Source of the DNA: Petaurus breviceps papuanus
Lineage: Eukaryota > Chordata > Mammalia > Diprotodontia > Petauridae
Reading direction: 5' to 3'
Assembly: GCA_028583685.1 (NCBI GenBank)
Contig: JAMXIF010000065.1
Location: 38,479,472-38,543,471 of the forward strand
DNA length: 64,000 bases
How positions within the stretch are numbered: the first letter of the stretch is position 1; the number at the start of each line of letters is the position of its first letter. Made by a program: the position numbers and the translations under genes. The notes under the pieces were generated by a model. That model ran no database searches and was not told where the DNA came from. It saw only the letters and a list, made by a program, of their open reading frames with translations. Positions 33,948-46,127 of the stretch are shown here, piece by piece.

Positions 33948-36900
33948 TTCTTTTTTTTTTCATTTTTCAAATGCTTTATTAACTTCTGATTTACATCATT
34001 CGTTTCTGCCAGATTTTGATTTACAAATTTTCTCCCTGTTTTTTCCCTACCCACCGCTGTGATAGTAATGGCAATTAAAGATTCCCCTGTATTGGCTTGG
34101 TTTTCAAATTGATTGTATTAAAACCCAGAGTTTGTTAATCCCACCTGTGGGATGGGCTTGTTGATGTGAAAAGAAAGTCCTGAAGTGGGAGGAGCTGGTG
34201 ATGTAGATTTGGAGAGACAAGAGAGAGGCGGAAGTTCTTTTTGGAAGCAGCACCTCGTGGAGAGAGAGAGACTAAGAGATTGCTGGTGGCCGCTTTGAAT
34301 TGCCCTGGACTTTTGAGACCTGCCCCCTGAGCTGCCAAGGACTGAGGAGACATGGCTGTTTTGCTGGTACTTTGTCTGTCTGTTTTGATGTTATTTTGCC
34401 AGATTTGTCCACTGGTGAAAGACTGTCCTGTTGAAGAAGTCCTGGAACCTGGCATTTGGTTAAGAAGGCCTGAGACTGTCCTGCAGACAGAGAGTGAATA
34501 CTGTCCACTGGTGAGGGACAGTACTGTTGTTGCAGGGGTCTGGAGACTGTCCGGCAGACAGAATGAATACTGTCCACTGGTGAAGGACAGTGCTGTTGTT
34601 GCAGGGGTCTGGGAGCCTTTCTGTTGGTTCAGAAGCCCTGAAGAAGGATTTTCTTGTTGTATGTTTACAGAAATCCTGGGAGAGGGCTTTGCTAATGTGT
34701 TCAGGGGTTCTAGGACTGTTCTACAGACAGAGGATAAATTCATGAAGGGACTGGCAATGTATCTTATGGCCTTGCTAAGCCTTGTCTCTCCAGGAACTAA
34801 GATTGCTGAGAACTTGCCTCGTGTCAAGATGAAGAAAAGACCTCCATTTGGGTATTAAGTGCTGTGTTTAAACTTGATGTAACTCTGGGGTAGATTCAAT
34901 TGTGATCCAGGGGTGGGGAACTTTTGACCTTTTTGTGTTCTATGGTTGAGCAAATGAATGTATTTTACTTATGTTTGGAAACTAATCTCCATTTGAGAAG
35001 AGGGGCTTTGTGGTGGACTTAATTAAGGTATAGCCTAGGGGTGGAGAAGTATTTGGAACAGAGACTTTGTAATTGATTGAATGATTGGAAAGTCCTGGGG
35101 TGGGGTAGGCCTTGGAGATGATTTAATCACACTTAGTAAATGCTGTATTTTGAATGATGTCATGTTTTGATCTTCTCTGTTCTGGGTTTGTTACTGAATA
35201 AAATAGAGAGCACCTATGCTGGTATTTTGAACCTGGGAAGTTGCCTTTCCTTGGTATTACATTACAACCGCCCCAAAATAGCAGTCCCACAAGATATCCC
35301 TCCTCTGATCTGCTCTCTTCCATATCTTATCCCACACACCCTTTGACTTTTCTAGTAGGGCATGGTGGATATCTACGTATATCTTATTTCCCAATTACAT
35401 GTAAAATAGTATTAATAATAGTACATATACATATCTTTCAACATTTGATTTTAAAACTTTGAATTCCAGATTCATTTCCTTCCTCCCTTGTCAACTACCC
35501 TTACTAGGAAGATAAGCAGTTCAGTATAGGTTGTACATGTTTAGCTAATGCAAAAGATTAATATAGTAGATATATTGTAAAAGACTGACTATATTTCCCT
35601 TCCTCCTATCCTACCTCCCACTTGTTGTATCCTCTACTTTGATCCTGTCCCTTTACAAAGGTGGGTGCTTCCAACTTCCCTCCCCCCCCAGCCTTTCCTC
35701 CCTTCCTTCATCCCCCCTCTGATACCCTTCTCCCCTACTCTCCTGTAGAGTGAGATACCCTATATAGTGTGTATTTCATTCCCTCCCCAAGCCAAATTCA
35801 ATGAGAATAAGGTTGACCCATTCCCTTTTGCTTTCCTATTCTTCCACTCCATTGTAACCCTTTTCACTTGCCTCTTCATTATGAGATAGTTTACCCCATT
35901 CTGTCTCTCCCCATACCCTCTCATTATATTCCTATCTCATCTCTTAATTTCACCTTTTAAGTATCATCTGTTCTTATTAAATTGGTCCTGTGCCCTCTAT
36001 CTATGTATACCTGTAAACATATATACACACATTCACATACATATTCGTACACCTGTATACCCTCTGATATAGACACACACATATTTATTTCTATTCCCTT
36101 CAACTCTTTTCATGCCGAGAAAAGTTTCATCAGTTACAATTATCATTTTCCATGTAGGAATATTAATAGTTCAACTTTGATAAGTTCCTTATGGTTTCTT
36201 TTCCCTGTTTACTTTCTCATGCTTCTCTTGCTTCTTGTAGCTGAATGTCAAATTTTCTATTCAACTCTGTTTTTTTTTTTCAGCAAGAATGCTTGAAAGT
36301 CCTCTATTCCACTGAATGACCATATTTTCCCCTGAAACATGATATGCAGTTTTGCTGGGTAGTTGATTCTTGGTTTTAATCACAGCTCCTTTGACCTCTG
36401 GAATATCACATTCCAAGCCCTCAGTGTTGAAGTTCCCAGATCCTGGGTTATCCTGATTGTGTTTCCACAATATTCAAATTGTTTATTCCTGGCTGTTTGT
36501 AATATTCTATCCTTGATCTGGGAATTTCAGAACCTGGCTATAATATTCCTAGGAATTTTCTTTTTGGAATCTTTTTCAGGAGGTGATCGATGGATTCTAT
36601 CAACCTCTACTTTGCCCTCTGGTTCTAAAACATTAGAGAATTTCTTGGAGGATGATTTCTAGGTTCTTTCTTTGATTATGGCTTTCAGGTAGTCCAATAA
36701 TTTTTAAATTATCTCTTCTGTATCTATTTTCTATATCAGTGGTTTTCCTATGAGATATTTCACATTGCCTCCTATTCTTTCATTTGTTTGGATCTGTTTA
36801 ACAGCATCTTGATTTTTCATAAAGTCATTAGCTTCCATTTGCTCCAATATAATTCTGAAGGAATGATTCTCCTCAGTAAGCTTTTGATATTCTTTTTTTC

Positions 36901-37943
36901 CATCTGGCAAATTTGGCTTTTTAAGGCATTCTTCTCCTCATTGCCTTTTTGAGCCTCTTTTGCCATTTGAGTTAGTCTATTTTTTAAGGTGGTATTTTCC
37001 CCAGTCAAGCTGTTGACTCTCATTTCATAATTTTCTTGCATCATTCTCATTTCTCTTCCCAATTTTTTCCTCCACTTCCCTTATCTGATTCTTAACGTCC
37101 TCTGTGGCCTGTACCCAGCTCTTATTTTCCTTTGAAGCTTTTGGTGCAGGAGTTCTGACTTTACTGTCTTCCTCCTGTTCCATGCTTTGATATTTTTGTC
37201 CCCAAAATAGGAGTCTAATGTTGGATTATTCTTTTTGCTTTGTTTCCTTTGCCTGGTCATGTTGCCACTAAATTACTGGACTTTTGGGCTTTTTGCCACA
37301 GTAGGACTCTGCCACCAGACAGGGGAGCTTCGTACCAAACACTGGGGCTTTCTCAGCTGCCAGAGGTATTAGTTGGGTGCCTTTGCTGAAGGCTCCACAC
37401 TCTCTGGCAAGCTGGTCACACACCACAGGACCTCCACCCCAGACCATAATCCAGATCCAAGCAGGATAAAGCAAGAACCAGCACCCCTCAGACTGCTTGC
37501 TTGATCCCCTTACACTCTGTAGGCCAGGAGCTGAAGCTGCCACATGGGGGTGGCTGCACAGCTTCGGCTCCTCAGCGGCTTCTCACCTTGGGGGAAAAAA
37601 ATCGGTGCACTCCCACCTACTGGGATCCAAAGTCCACACCGCACTGACCTCTCACTTTGTCCTTCGCATCTCTGTGTTGATAATTCTTTATCACCACAGC
37701 TACTGACAGCCAGTGGCTGGTCAGGCCCACCCTGGGGCTAAAACCTTGGCTTGGAGCCTGCTCTCAGAGTGCTGCTGGCTGATTCCTGATGGCCTGCTGT
37801 GCTGTCCTCAGTGGGAGGTTAGCTTCTCTGTGTCATTTTGTGGGTTCTGTAGCTCCAAAGATTGTTTAGAGTCCCCTTTTCATGAATTGGGGAAGGTGGA
37901 AGCTAGAATCATGCGGAGGTCCTGTTTCTACTCTGCCATCATC
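33948..37943 (-). mobile_element. Young half-LINE (ORF1 only), copy 2, containing a solo LTR
   Basis: The T-run tail is at 33952-33961 and the 5' end near 37943 (reversed CTACTCTGCCATC). A 10-base duplication, TAAGATAGAT, flanks it at 33938-33947 and 37944-37953. The order on the minus strand is 5' UTR (37270-37940), ORF1 remains (about 36280-37260, with an 81-codon coiled-coil frame at 36817-37062), then the noncoding 3' part. An LTR lies at 34058-35266. Without the LTR the element is about 2.8 kb, as in copy 3, and has no ORF2. Confidence 0.85.
34058..35266 (+). mobile_element. Solo LTR (1.2 kb) of an endogenous retrovirus
   Basis: It begins TGTGATAGTAATGGC and ends in ATTACATTACA. Five-base ACCGC copies flank it at 34053-34057 and 35267-35271, and the half-LINE text reads across it. 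A polyadenylation signal AATAAA near 35198, close to the 3' end, sets plus orientation. Inside are two copies of a roughly 67-base repeat around 34475-34610. A second LTR of this family starts at 63352. Open frames within (for example 34352-34858) belong to the LTR and are not host genes. Confidence 0.82.
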
Positions 37944-37953
37944 TAAGATAGAT

Positions 37954-40158
37954 ATCTATATCCACTTGAGTGTGTATGTTTTTCGCTCTTTGAGTCAGTT
38001 CTGATGAAAGTAAGGTTCACTCAATCCCTCTCAACTCCTCCCTCTTCTACTCCGCTGTAAAAACTTTTTCTTGCCTCTTTTATGTGAGATCATTTGCTCC
38101 ATTTTACTTCTTTCTCTTTCTCCCAGTATACCCCTCTTTCACCTTTTCATTTTATTTTGTTTTTAGATATCATCCCTTCATATTCAACTCACACCTGTGC
38201 TCCCTGTTCCCTATATATACTCCTTCAAACCACCAATAATGAGAAAGGTCTTATGAGTTAAAAATGTCATCTTTCCATGTAGGAATGCAAATAGTTTAAC
38301 TTTAATAAGTCCCTTGTGATTTCTCTTTCCTATTGACCTTTTCATACTTCTCTTGAGTCTTGTATTTGAAAGTCAAAATTTCTATTTAGCTCTGATCTTT
38401 TCTAAAAATGCATGAAAATGGGGAGGCTAGGTGATGCAGTGAATACAGCACCAGCCCTGGAGTCAGGAGGACCTGAGTTGAAATCCAAACCTTAGGCACT
38501 TAACACTTACTAGCTGTTTGATCTTGGGCAAGTCACTTAACCCCAATTGCCCTGCCTCCCCCCCTGAAAAAAATAATGCATGAAATTCTTCTATCTCATT
38601 GAATGTCCATTCCCCCATTCCCCCCTTATGGATTATATTCAGTTTTGCTGGTTTAGGTGATTCTTGGTTGTAATTCTAGCTCCTTTGCCCTCTGGGATAT
38701 CATATTCTAAGCCCTCCAATCCTTTAATATAGAAACTTCTAAATCTTATTTTATCCTGATTGTGGCTCCTCAATACTTAAATTGTTTCTTTTTGGATGCT
38801 TGCAATATTGTCTCCTTTCAAGAGCTCCTGGGAGCTCTTGAATTTGGCTATAATATTCCCAGCAGTTTTCACTTTGAGATCTCTTTCAGGAGATGACCAG
38901 TGGATTCTTTCCATTTGTATTTTACCCCCTGGTTCTACAATATCAGGGCAGTTTTCCTTCATGATTTCTTGAAAGATAATGTCTAGGTTTTTTTTTTTTG
39001 ATCATGGCTTTCAGGTAGTCCAATGATTTTTAAATTATGTCTCCTGTATCTATTTCCCAGGTTAGTTGTTTTTCCATTGAATTATTTCATATTGTCTTCC
39101 ATTTTTCCATTCTTTTGGTTTTCCTTTATTATTTCTTGATTTCTCATGGAGTCATTAACTTTTATTTTCTCCATTCTAATTTTTAAGAAATTATTTTCTT
39201 CAGTGAGCTTTTGGATCTCTTTTTCCATCTGGCCAATTCTGCATTTTAAGGTATTCTTCTCCTCACTGGATTTTTGGACCTCTTTTTCCATTTGGTCTGG
39301 TCTATTTTTTAAGGTTTTATTTTCTTTAGTATCTTTTTTTGGGGGGTCTCCTTTACCAAGTGGTTGACTCATTTTCATTATTTCCTTGCAACACTCTCAT
39401 TTACCTTCCCAATTTTTCTTCTATTTCTCTTATTTGATTTTCAAAATCCTTTTTGAGTTCCTCCATGGCCTGAGACCAATTAATATTTTCTTGGAGCCTT
39501 TGAATATAGGAGCTTTGACTTTGTTGTCTTCTTCTGAATGTGTGTTTTGGTCTTACTTGTTACCAAAGTAAGTTTCTATAGTTAGGTTTTTTCTTGTTGT
39601 TTACTCATTTTCCCAGCCTGTTACTTGACTTTGTAACTATTTGTTAAGGTAGGGCTCTGCTTCCAGGGTAGAGGGCAAACTGTCCTAAGCTTCAGGGATT
39701 TTGTGCAGCTGTTTCCAGAGATACTTCTAGGGACCTGTAAGTTTTCACATCTTCCAAGTTGGTATGATCTAAGGAGAGGTGTTCACTCCTTTCCTGGCCT
39801 GGTGAGCAACCACAAGCATTTTTTTCTACCCTGGTATTGTGAAGAGGGCTCCTCCCTCCTCATTTTCTCTGCTGTGGCCACAAGCTCTGCTGTGGTACTA
39901 CTCCTCCTGGCCCCAGGACTACCACTCAGGAGTGTGACCCAGATCCAAGTATAGGTGAAGCAACGGATTCCGACCTCAGTGCTAACAAAGAGACAGACCC
40001 CTGTAATATCTTTCTGATCAGTTGTTTTATCCCCTTAGGGTCTATGGGCTGAGAGTTCCAGAAGCAGCCACTGCTCCTGTCACTGCCACTGCTGCCACTG
40101 CCCTTACTGAAGCTCCAGCTATTGCTGACTCACTCACTCCCAAGGCCTGCTTCTGGTT
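37954..40158 (-). mobile_element. Old half-LINE, ORF1 and 5' UTR portion
   Basis: This continues 33570-33947. ORF1 remains include the C-terminal-domain start (ENCPDIVEPGGKIQMERIHWS, 38777-38962) and a coiled-coil frame of 98 codons (39082-39378, with QMEKE repeats). The 5' UTR follows, ending near 40158 next to the V1R duplication block. Frames are more broken than in the young copies. Between ORF1 and the 3' tail there is again no ORF2. Confidence 0.75.
38419..38574 (+). mobile_element. tRNA-derived SINE, short poly-A type
   Basis: Head GGGGAGGCTAGGTGATGCAG, body ending GGGCAAGTCACTTAACCCCA, a C/A tail, and an 11-base target duplication AATGCATGAAA (38407-38417 and 38575-38585). It lies inside the old half-LINE. 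Confidence 0.88.
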
Positions 40159-40628
40159 TTCTGGTTGACAAATACATTCAGGAGGTTAAATTACCAAGAT
40201 TACAAGGAGAGATATATCTATTTAGAGAGTGTCAGGGGAAACCAGCACAGGTGTTCACTGACATGGCATGTTGGGAATAAGGCTTCCAAAAGAAAAGTAA
40301 AAAGAAATAAAAATAAGGATTTAGCATCAGACGAGCCTAAGGAAGTTCCCACAATCTCAGCCAGGAATAGCCCTCATTCTTAAGGTATATTCAGATGCTT
40401 TGGAGTTTTCATGGAGCTTCCAGATATGGAAGGGAGGCTAGAACTGAGGAAGCAACTATTTCTTCATGATTCATTGATCTTGCCCCTCGCTTTCAGGAAT
40501 CTGTTGAATGATGGCTTAAATGTTCTTTCACATTTCATCGAGCTAAAATATTTTGAGTCTCTATGCCTCTATAGGTCTTCTGTGTGGATCTGTATTACAG
40601 GGTAACAGCATCCCTATCACTTTTCCAT

Positions 40629-41528
40629 TTAGCAATGAGCACAAGTCCTAAAGATCTGGTTATCAATGCTGATCAGAATAACAGGACTAACTGCTGGATA
40701 CCATAGAGACAGAAAGGCTGAAGTGTGTATTATCCAATTGTTTCCGTATTTAAAATAGATCATAAACAGAGCAAAAATGGGACTGAATACATTAAACAAA
40801 ACATAGATGCCCACTAGGAGCAAGATAGCTTGGGTGGCTCTGGCTTCAGGGGAAATTTTTGTGGAGAGGCTATTACTATGAATATGCTTTACATGCTTCT
40901 TGTGTCTATATAGGATCCAGATCGTATGGGTGCTAGAAAAGGTCATAAGACCCAAAAACAACACATCATAAGCACAAGTTAGGATTACAAGGTTGGCATG
41001 TTTCTTATTATATGTGTCTAGAGATCTATATCCAGTTTTGCAACCATCTTTACTATCTGTTCTGTTCTTTGGACTATCATAGTTTTGAAGTAGAATGATA
41101 TATAAGAGTATATTGAAGATCCAGCAAAGAAGAGTGCCTGGAATGATGCACTTTGGTGCTCTCATTTTGAGCTGTGCCCATATGGAGTTGTTGGGACTAA
41201 TAGTGATGACCTGGAAGAGACTCAAGAGGCAGGTGCTATACAAGGAGAGGCTTCGGGTTAGTGTCTGCATGTATAATATGATTTTAATTCCAGTCTCATC
41301 CAGGAGACATTTCACCCTCCAAAGCCTTGTTGTAGTAGGTATTCCCCTAAAGAGAAGCACCATGGCATTGGAAAAGGCCAAATGGATGATAATTAAGTTT
41401 TTGGGTCTTTTTTGATGAGCAGTGAGAAAAGTAAAGGTATTTTGGGAAAGGAGGATAAAATTCCCTAGGAATCCAACTGCAGTTATTTGTAGGTATATTA
41501 TCCCCAGAATTTCGTCAAAAGTCAGCAT
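40629..41528 (-). CDS. Vomeronasal type 1 receptor, intact
   Basis: 299 residues in one uninterrupted exon, the usual length for V1Rs. These are seven-helix receptors on vomeronasal sensory neurons that detect pheromone-like cues through Gi2. Helices: TM1 about 7-29, TM2 44-64 (NLIIIHLAFSNAMVLLFRG), TM3 82-110 (ending SLYSTCLLSLFQVITI), TM4 127-148, TM5 179-202, TM6 230-258 (ARATQAILLLVGIYVLFN), TM7 265-287 (PAVSPVILI). Cys74 and Cys163 are placed for the usual extracellular disulfide, and N155-R-T is the typical loop-2 glycosylation motif. The start is chosen because it aligns with the other three copies and has A at -3. The closest relative here is the gene at 60503-61396. An acceptor-like site lies 45 bases upstream, and the 5' exons are unplaced. 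The exact orthologue cannot be named. Confidence 0.95.
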   Translation of the reverse strand: MLTFDEILGIIYLQITAVGFLGNFILLSQNTFTFLTAHQKRPKNLIIIHLAFSNAMVLLFRGIPTTTRLWRVKCLLDETGIKIILYMQTLTRSLSLYSTCLLSLFQVITISPNNSIWAQLKMRAPKCIIPGTLLCWIFNILLYIILLQNYDSPKNRTDSKDGCKTGYRSLDTYNKKHANLVILTCAYDVLFLGLMTFSSTHTIWILYRHKKHVKHIHSNSLSTKISPEARATQAILLLVGIYVLFNVFSPIFALFMIYFKYGNNWIIHTSAFLSLWYPAVSPVILISIDNQIFRTCAHC

Positions 41529-41573
41529 TCTTTAGATGTCTTGTGAAGATGATTTGTTGTCAAATTCTCTGAC

Positions 41574-41575
41574 CT
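41574..41575 (-). other. Predicted 3' splice acceptor of the V1R exon
   Basis: Minus-strand text GTGTTTCTCCATAG followed by GTCAG. The exon would begin at 41573, 45 bases before the ATG. The position and the AG-GTC junction match the other copies. Confidence 0.6.
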
Positions 41576-41727
41576 ATGGAGAAACACATGACATTATGAT
41601 TGTTATATTCTTAGATTTCCCAAATTTTCTCGGATAATGAGCCATGACTTACTATTGAACTCTAAAATTCCCTTATTAGATAAAAATCTTTTATAATTCC
41701 ATCTTTCCATAGACCTGAAAACTTCCA

Positions 41728-41972
41728 GGCAGTGTGGTGGTACAATGGACAGAGTGTTGGTCCTGGTGTCAGGAAGACCTGTGTTCAAATGTAGACTCAG
41801 AGATTAACTAACTGTGTGATCCTGGGTTCCTCTGTGAATCATGTTTGTCTAAGTTTCTTCATCTATAAAATGTGCTGGAGAAGGACATGGCCAACAACTC
41901 TAGTTCCTTTGCCAAGAAAACCCCAAGTGGGTTCAGAAACAATTAGACGTGACTAATCAACAAAACAAAAAC
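41728..41972 (+). mobile_element. tRNA-derived SINE, long type with RTE-like tail
   Basis: Head GGCAGTGTGGTGGTACAATG, B-box-like GTGTTCAAATG, tail GCCAAGAAAACCCCAAGTGG and a closing CAACAAAACAAAAAC. Absent at the matching place in the partner block (after 61650). Confidence 0.8.
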
Positions 41973-41999
41973 AAGAAGACCTCTGAGCCTATTCTTCCT

Positions 42000-42830
42000 C
42001 ACCATGACCTTCAATCCTACCATCTTCCTTTTGTTTCTCTGCCTTCATCATTGTAGCAGCTAAACTCTTTTCTTTGTTTATTTTTAATCTCACATGTCAA
42101 TACCTTTGTTCATCTAAGTAAACTCTACCTTATCATTTACTTTGTATCCCTTGCTCATTGACTTTACTAATTCAATGACTCCTAAAATCTCCATTTGTCG
42201 CTCTTCTTCATGTGTCTTTGATGGGCTATATAAGAAATCAGAAAACTTTCCTGAATACATTCAATATAAAATTTTGTCATTTAATCTCACTTGGAATCCA
42301 TGTTGCACCAAGGTCAATTTTCTACTCCTCACAGTTACAGCTAGTATCTCACTCTCTCTAGCTCCTTTCAGGAAACTTCACATCTCTTCTCATGTGTTCC
42401 ATGACACCAAATCAACCCACCTTCTCAGATGACATTCTTGCTTCATAATTCACTGAATGAATAATTGAGGTCACTCAAGGAACATTCCCATTTCTCTGCT
42501 TCTTCTCATTCCATATCATTCTGTTATCTTCCTACATTTCCTCCTTTTTCACTCTCAATGAAGAAATAGCCCTTATGAGAAATCCTTCACCCTATGTCCT
42601 CTAGTCTTATTCATGAAAGTCAGCTTCCATCTGACAATTTCCACCTTTATTCTCCTACACTTTTTATTTCCTGTGTCATTCCTTGCTGTCTGTAAGAATT
42701 CTTGTGTCTTTCTGTTCCCTATAACATCATTATCTGGAAATTTTCTCTTGTTTTTTCCTTCCCTCTAGTTCCCTTACTTGAATTTACTGTCCTCATTAGA
42801 TATCACTCTATATCTTTTTATGAAATTATT
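42000..42830 (+). repeat. L2 LINE ORF2 fragment, diverged
   Basis: Pyrimidine-rich sense sequence similar in style to 17380-18060, including CTCTCAATGAAGAAATAGCC (42552), the L2 'gaagaggtggcc' area. No frame longer than about 95 codons, and none is a host gene. Confidence 0.45.
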
Positions 42831-42889
42831 TAATTGTTTTTTAATCACCCAAATTCACCTAGTGTCCCTCCCCTGCCATAGAGTCAACC

Positions 42890-43600
42890 TGTTAAGGTTT
42901 AGGGGTGCTGGGACCCTCAAATAGTGAACATGTAGGTCCTCCCAAAATGTATTCAACCCAACCCTTCTTTCATCCAAAGACTATTTATTAAAACACCAAT
43001 AGAAACTGATTTAAAAAATCTACCATATTGACTAGACTCTTAAAGAATCAAAGCATTTGTATCACTAATGCAAATGGGCCAGTTTGAATCTGAGCATTGG
43101 CTAGACTCTTAAGGAATCTGAGCATTGGTCATGCTTGTATTGCCAAGCAAGTTAATTGAAACTTGAGCACTTTAATGGAATCAAGATGAATCTTATATTC
43201 AGAAGACTGTGGGAAGGATCTGGGGTGCTGAGGAGGTATCTAGGGCAGATCTTGATGCGAGTGGCCAGTAGACTGGTGTGACTGGTCAAACATCTGGACC
43301 AAGGGAATGGGCTCTAGATTGGATCAAGGGTGGGAATTAGCTAGGGGTGATCTGGAGGTAACAGATAGTGGAGGACTAGGAACAGAGAATTAAGAGATTG
43401 GGCATAGACCACAATGAAATGCCAGTTGAGAGGATTACTGGAATGAATAAATCCCTCAAGTGAATATCCCAGACTTGACTGTGTGGTAAAGTTCAAGGAG
43501 AGTTCAGGGGGGCGGGATTTCCAGAGCCTGTACTCTGTCATTCTCCCCTCAAATAAATGGAACCTAAATTATTTTAGGGTAAGGGGTGAAGGTCTCAGCT
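42890..43600 (-). repeat. 3' LTR of the retrovirus fossil
   Basis: Matches the other LTR along its length, from TGTTAAGGTTTAGGGGTGCT (partner TGTTGAGGTTTATGGGTGCT) to GGTCTCAGCTT. On the minus strand a purine-rich GAGGGGAGAA precedes TGACAGAG at about 43540, a possible polypurine tract, so the exact U3 start is uncertain. Confidence 0.75.
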
Positions 43601-43879
43601 TCTGAAACCGCTTCCTGCTGGCAACCTTGCTAGGTCCCATTCAAGGGGTATTTAGCCTGAGCAGTCATCTGGAAGTTGGTGACTTGGACCCTGGAGGAGA
43701 CAAAGCTGGCAAGGAATTTAAGCAAACAAGGTCCAAACAGGCACAAGAGGAATATAGAGAAAAGACAATTTTCCTGACAGAAAAGACAATTTCCTTGGAG
43801 AGAATTTAAAAAAAAATTAAATGACTATGGCAAGGCAAAAATATAAAAGAAACGGACATGTATGATTTCACCTTTTTAT

Positions 43880-44400
43880 ATTCACCTGTTCACTGGTGAA
43901 GGCTGGGACATTTCTTTTGAGGTACTGGTTGGGAGAGCTTGCTCAGGTAAGAAAGAATTCACTTAGATGATTTTCTCTCAAGTAATTGGAAGCTTTATTA
44001 CCTGAAGCACATGGACCTGAGATTTAGCAAGGAGCTACACAAAGTCTTGATATGGGAAAAACTCCAGACTTATATAGACAGAAAGCTATACAGCTTGTAG
44101 GATGATGATGTAATTTTCAAGTTTTTTATGGGGGTTGGAGATTGGGGACAGGCTAAGTACAAACAAGATGAGGAAGGTAGGGTGGTTGCTTGCAAGATAA
44201 GGAAAAATTGTCATGACACAGGATGAAGAAGATGAATGACAGGATAGGAAATATGGGATAAGGGGGACAAAAGCAATTCTTTTGGTACAAGTTGTGTGGT
44301 ATAAGATAAGTGGAAAGGGCATTAAGATACCCTCAAGTTACTGGATGGACTAGAGAATGACCCTCAAAACCCCTCAGGGGGCCTGGGAAAGTGATCTTTA
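43880..44400 (-). repeat. LTR-like unit inside the retrovirus fossil
   Basis: On the minus strand a TATATAAG box (about 44069-44076) is followed about 75 bases later by AATAAA (43994-43999) and a U5-like stretch. It differs from the flanking LTRs, so it is probably from another insertion or recombination. Ends are not resolved. Confidence 0.5.
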
Positions 44401-46106
44401 CTATTCCTTTTAGTGCTTAGGGCACTGTTTGTATCCACTTCATTTTCAAACAGTAGCTTGAAGTCTTCCAAGGGTTCATGGGTATATTCCAGAGTCTCTG
44501 GATAAAAGTTAGGCAAGCCTAACAGACTTGTGGGATAGTTTTTCCTAGCTTGCTGTCAGATGACTTTTGTCTAGAATGACTATAGCAACCACTGCCTGGA
44601 GGCATGAAGGCCATCCAGAAGCTACAGAGTCTAATTGTTTTGAAAAATAGGCAGGCAGCCTGGGGTCAGTTCCTAAGAACTGTGTTAGGACTCCCAAAGC
44701 CTGTACTCTCCTTTCATCAACATACAGACTGAAAGGTTTTTCTAGGTTGGGTAGAGCTAATGCTGGAGTGGTGGTTAATTTAGTTTCCAAAGACTCCAAA
44801 GCTTTAGTTTGGTCTGGGCCCCACTCTAGAGGGAGTGAGTCTGGGCCTTGAGCAGCAATTAGTGATTTCAGTTCCTCCCAGTCCTCATGTTTAATTGAAT
44901 GTTGACAGTGATGTGGGAAAACTTTAGGGTCTCAGAATGGAACAATAGCTAGGGTCACATGAGTAGCTTGACCAGGAATTCCCTGATTACAAACAATTGG
45001 CTCAAATGTCTCCCACACTTCCAGTGGAACATGGAGAGGTCTGGTGAATAGAGGGAAAAGGGAGATGGGAACCTTAACTAGAGTAAATTGGTTCCCCAAT
45101 TTCACCATTAGGTCTTTTCCCAACAAGGGGGTAGGGCAAGAGGAGATGATAAGGAAGGAGTGTTCAAACAACAGATTCTCAAATAGGCAGGGAAGGGGGT
45201 ATGTCTTGAGACATCCCTTAGTTTTCCCTTCCATGGCCAAGACCTGATGGGTTGAGGGGTGAGTAGCACCACCTATTGAGTAATCAGTTAAAACACAGAA
45301 TGTAGCCATGATAAAGTGAGTAACTCTTACCTTCTGCTTTGATTTTTTCCCAGGGCTGGAGATGATGGAGATGGAGAAAGTGGGAGCACTGCCAAGCCCC
45401 AGGCTCCCCCATCATTCCCAGTCTTGAGGAGACTAGATCCCAGGGTCCTGGGAGGTGGCTTCACCATTTTTCCAACTTTGTGGACAATCCTTCCTCCAAT
45501 ATCCCTCATGGTCACATGTTGGGCACAGTGCTAGAGTTCCTGGGGCTGGGAGGGGGCACCATGGAGGGACACTCCTTGGACCAGCAACCCTCCTTGTGCC
45601 ATCAAAAGCATGTTTCTTCACTGCATGAGTTTCCAGGAGAACCCTAGGGTCTTTTCCTGGTCATGGCTGCAGCCAAGAATAGAACATGCTCTGCTTCCAG
45701 CCCTTTCCATGCATTCTCTTTCCTCTGCTGCCACTAGGTCTCTGTTGTTAAAGACTCCTAAGGCCATCTCCAGCAAACAAAAAACAAACAAAAAAACCTT
45801 CCAAAACAAAAAAAGTGCCTCAAGTTTTCCCAGTTCCCTAGCACTGAGAAAAATGGGCATATTCTTCTGGAATAAGGGAGTCCATTCTTGTCCTCTATGA
45901 TGCAGAAGGTGTGTGCCTTGGTCTGAGATGGCATAGTAACCATCTGAACCAAATGGAACCTGAGTATCAGGCCCAACAAGCAACTCCAAACCTTCCTAGG
46001 TGCTCTGAGAGCAACTCCAACTGCAGGGTGAGAAGGGCACAGGGAGGGGGGAGAGGCTTACATACCTTCCAGTCTTGACTGGAGAAAAGCTTTAGATTAG
46101 GCAGTT

Positions 46107-46124
46107 TTCCCAGTCAGGGAACCA
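46107..46124 (-). promoter_or_regulatory. Retroviral primer-binding site (tRNA-Glu type)
   Basis: Minus-strand TGGTTCCCTGACTGGGAA lies 3 bases inside the 5' LTR and fits the 3' end of tRNA-Glu, by recall, with one difference. Confidence 0.75.
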
Positions 46125-46127
46125 AAA

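Noticed and set aside
34135-34827. A 230-codon minus-strand open frame
   Set aside because: It lies wholly inside the solo LTR at 34058-35266, opposite to the LTR's own orientation, and follows the internal repeats.
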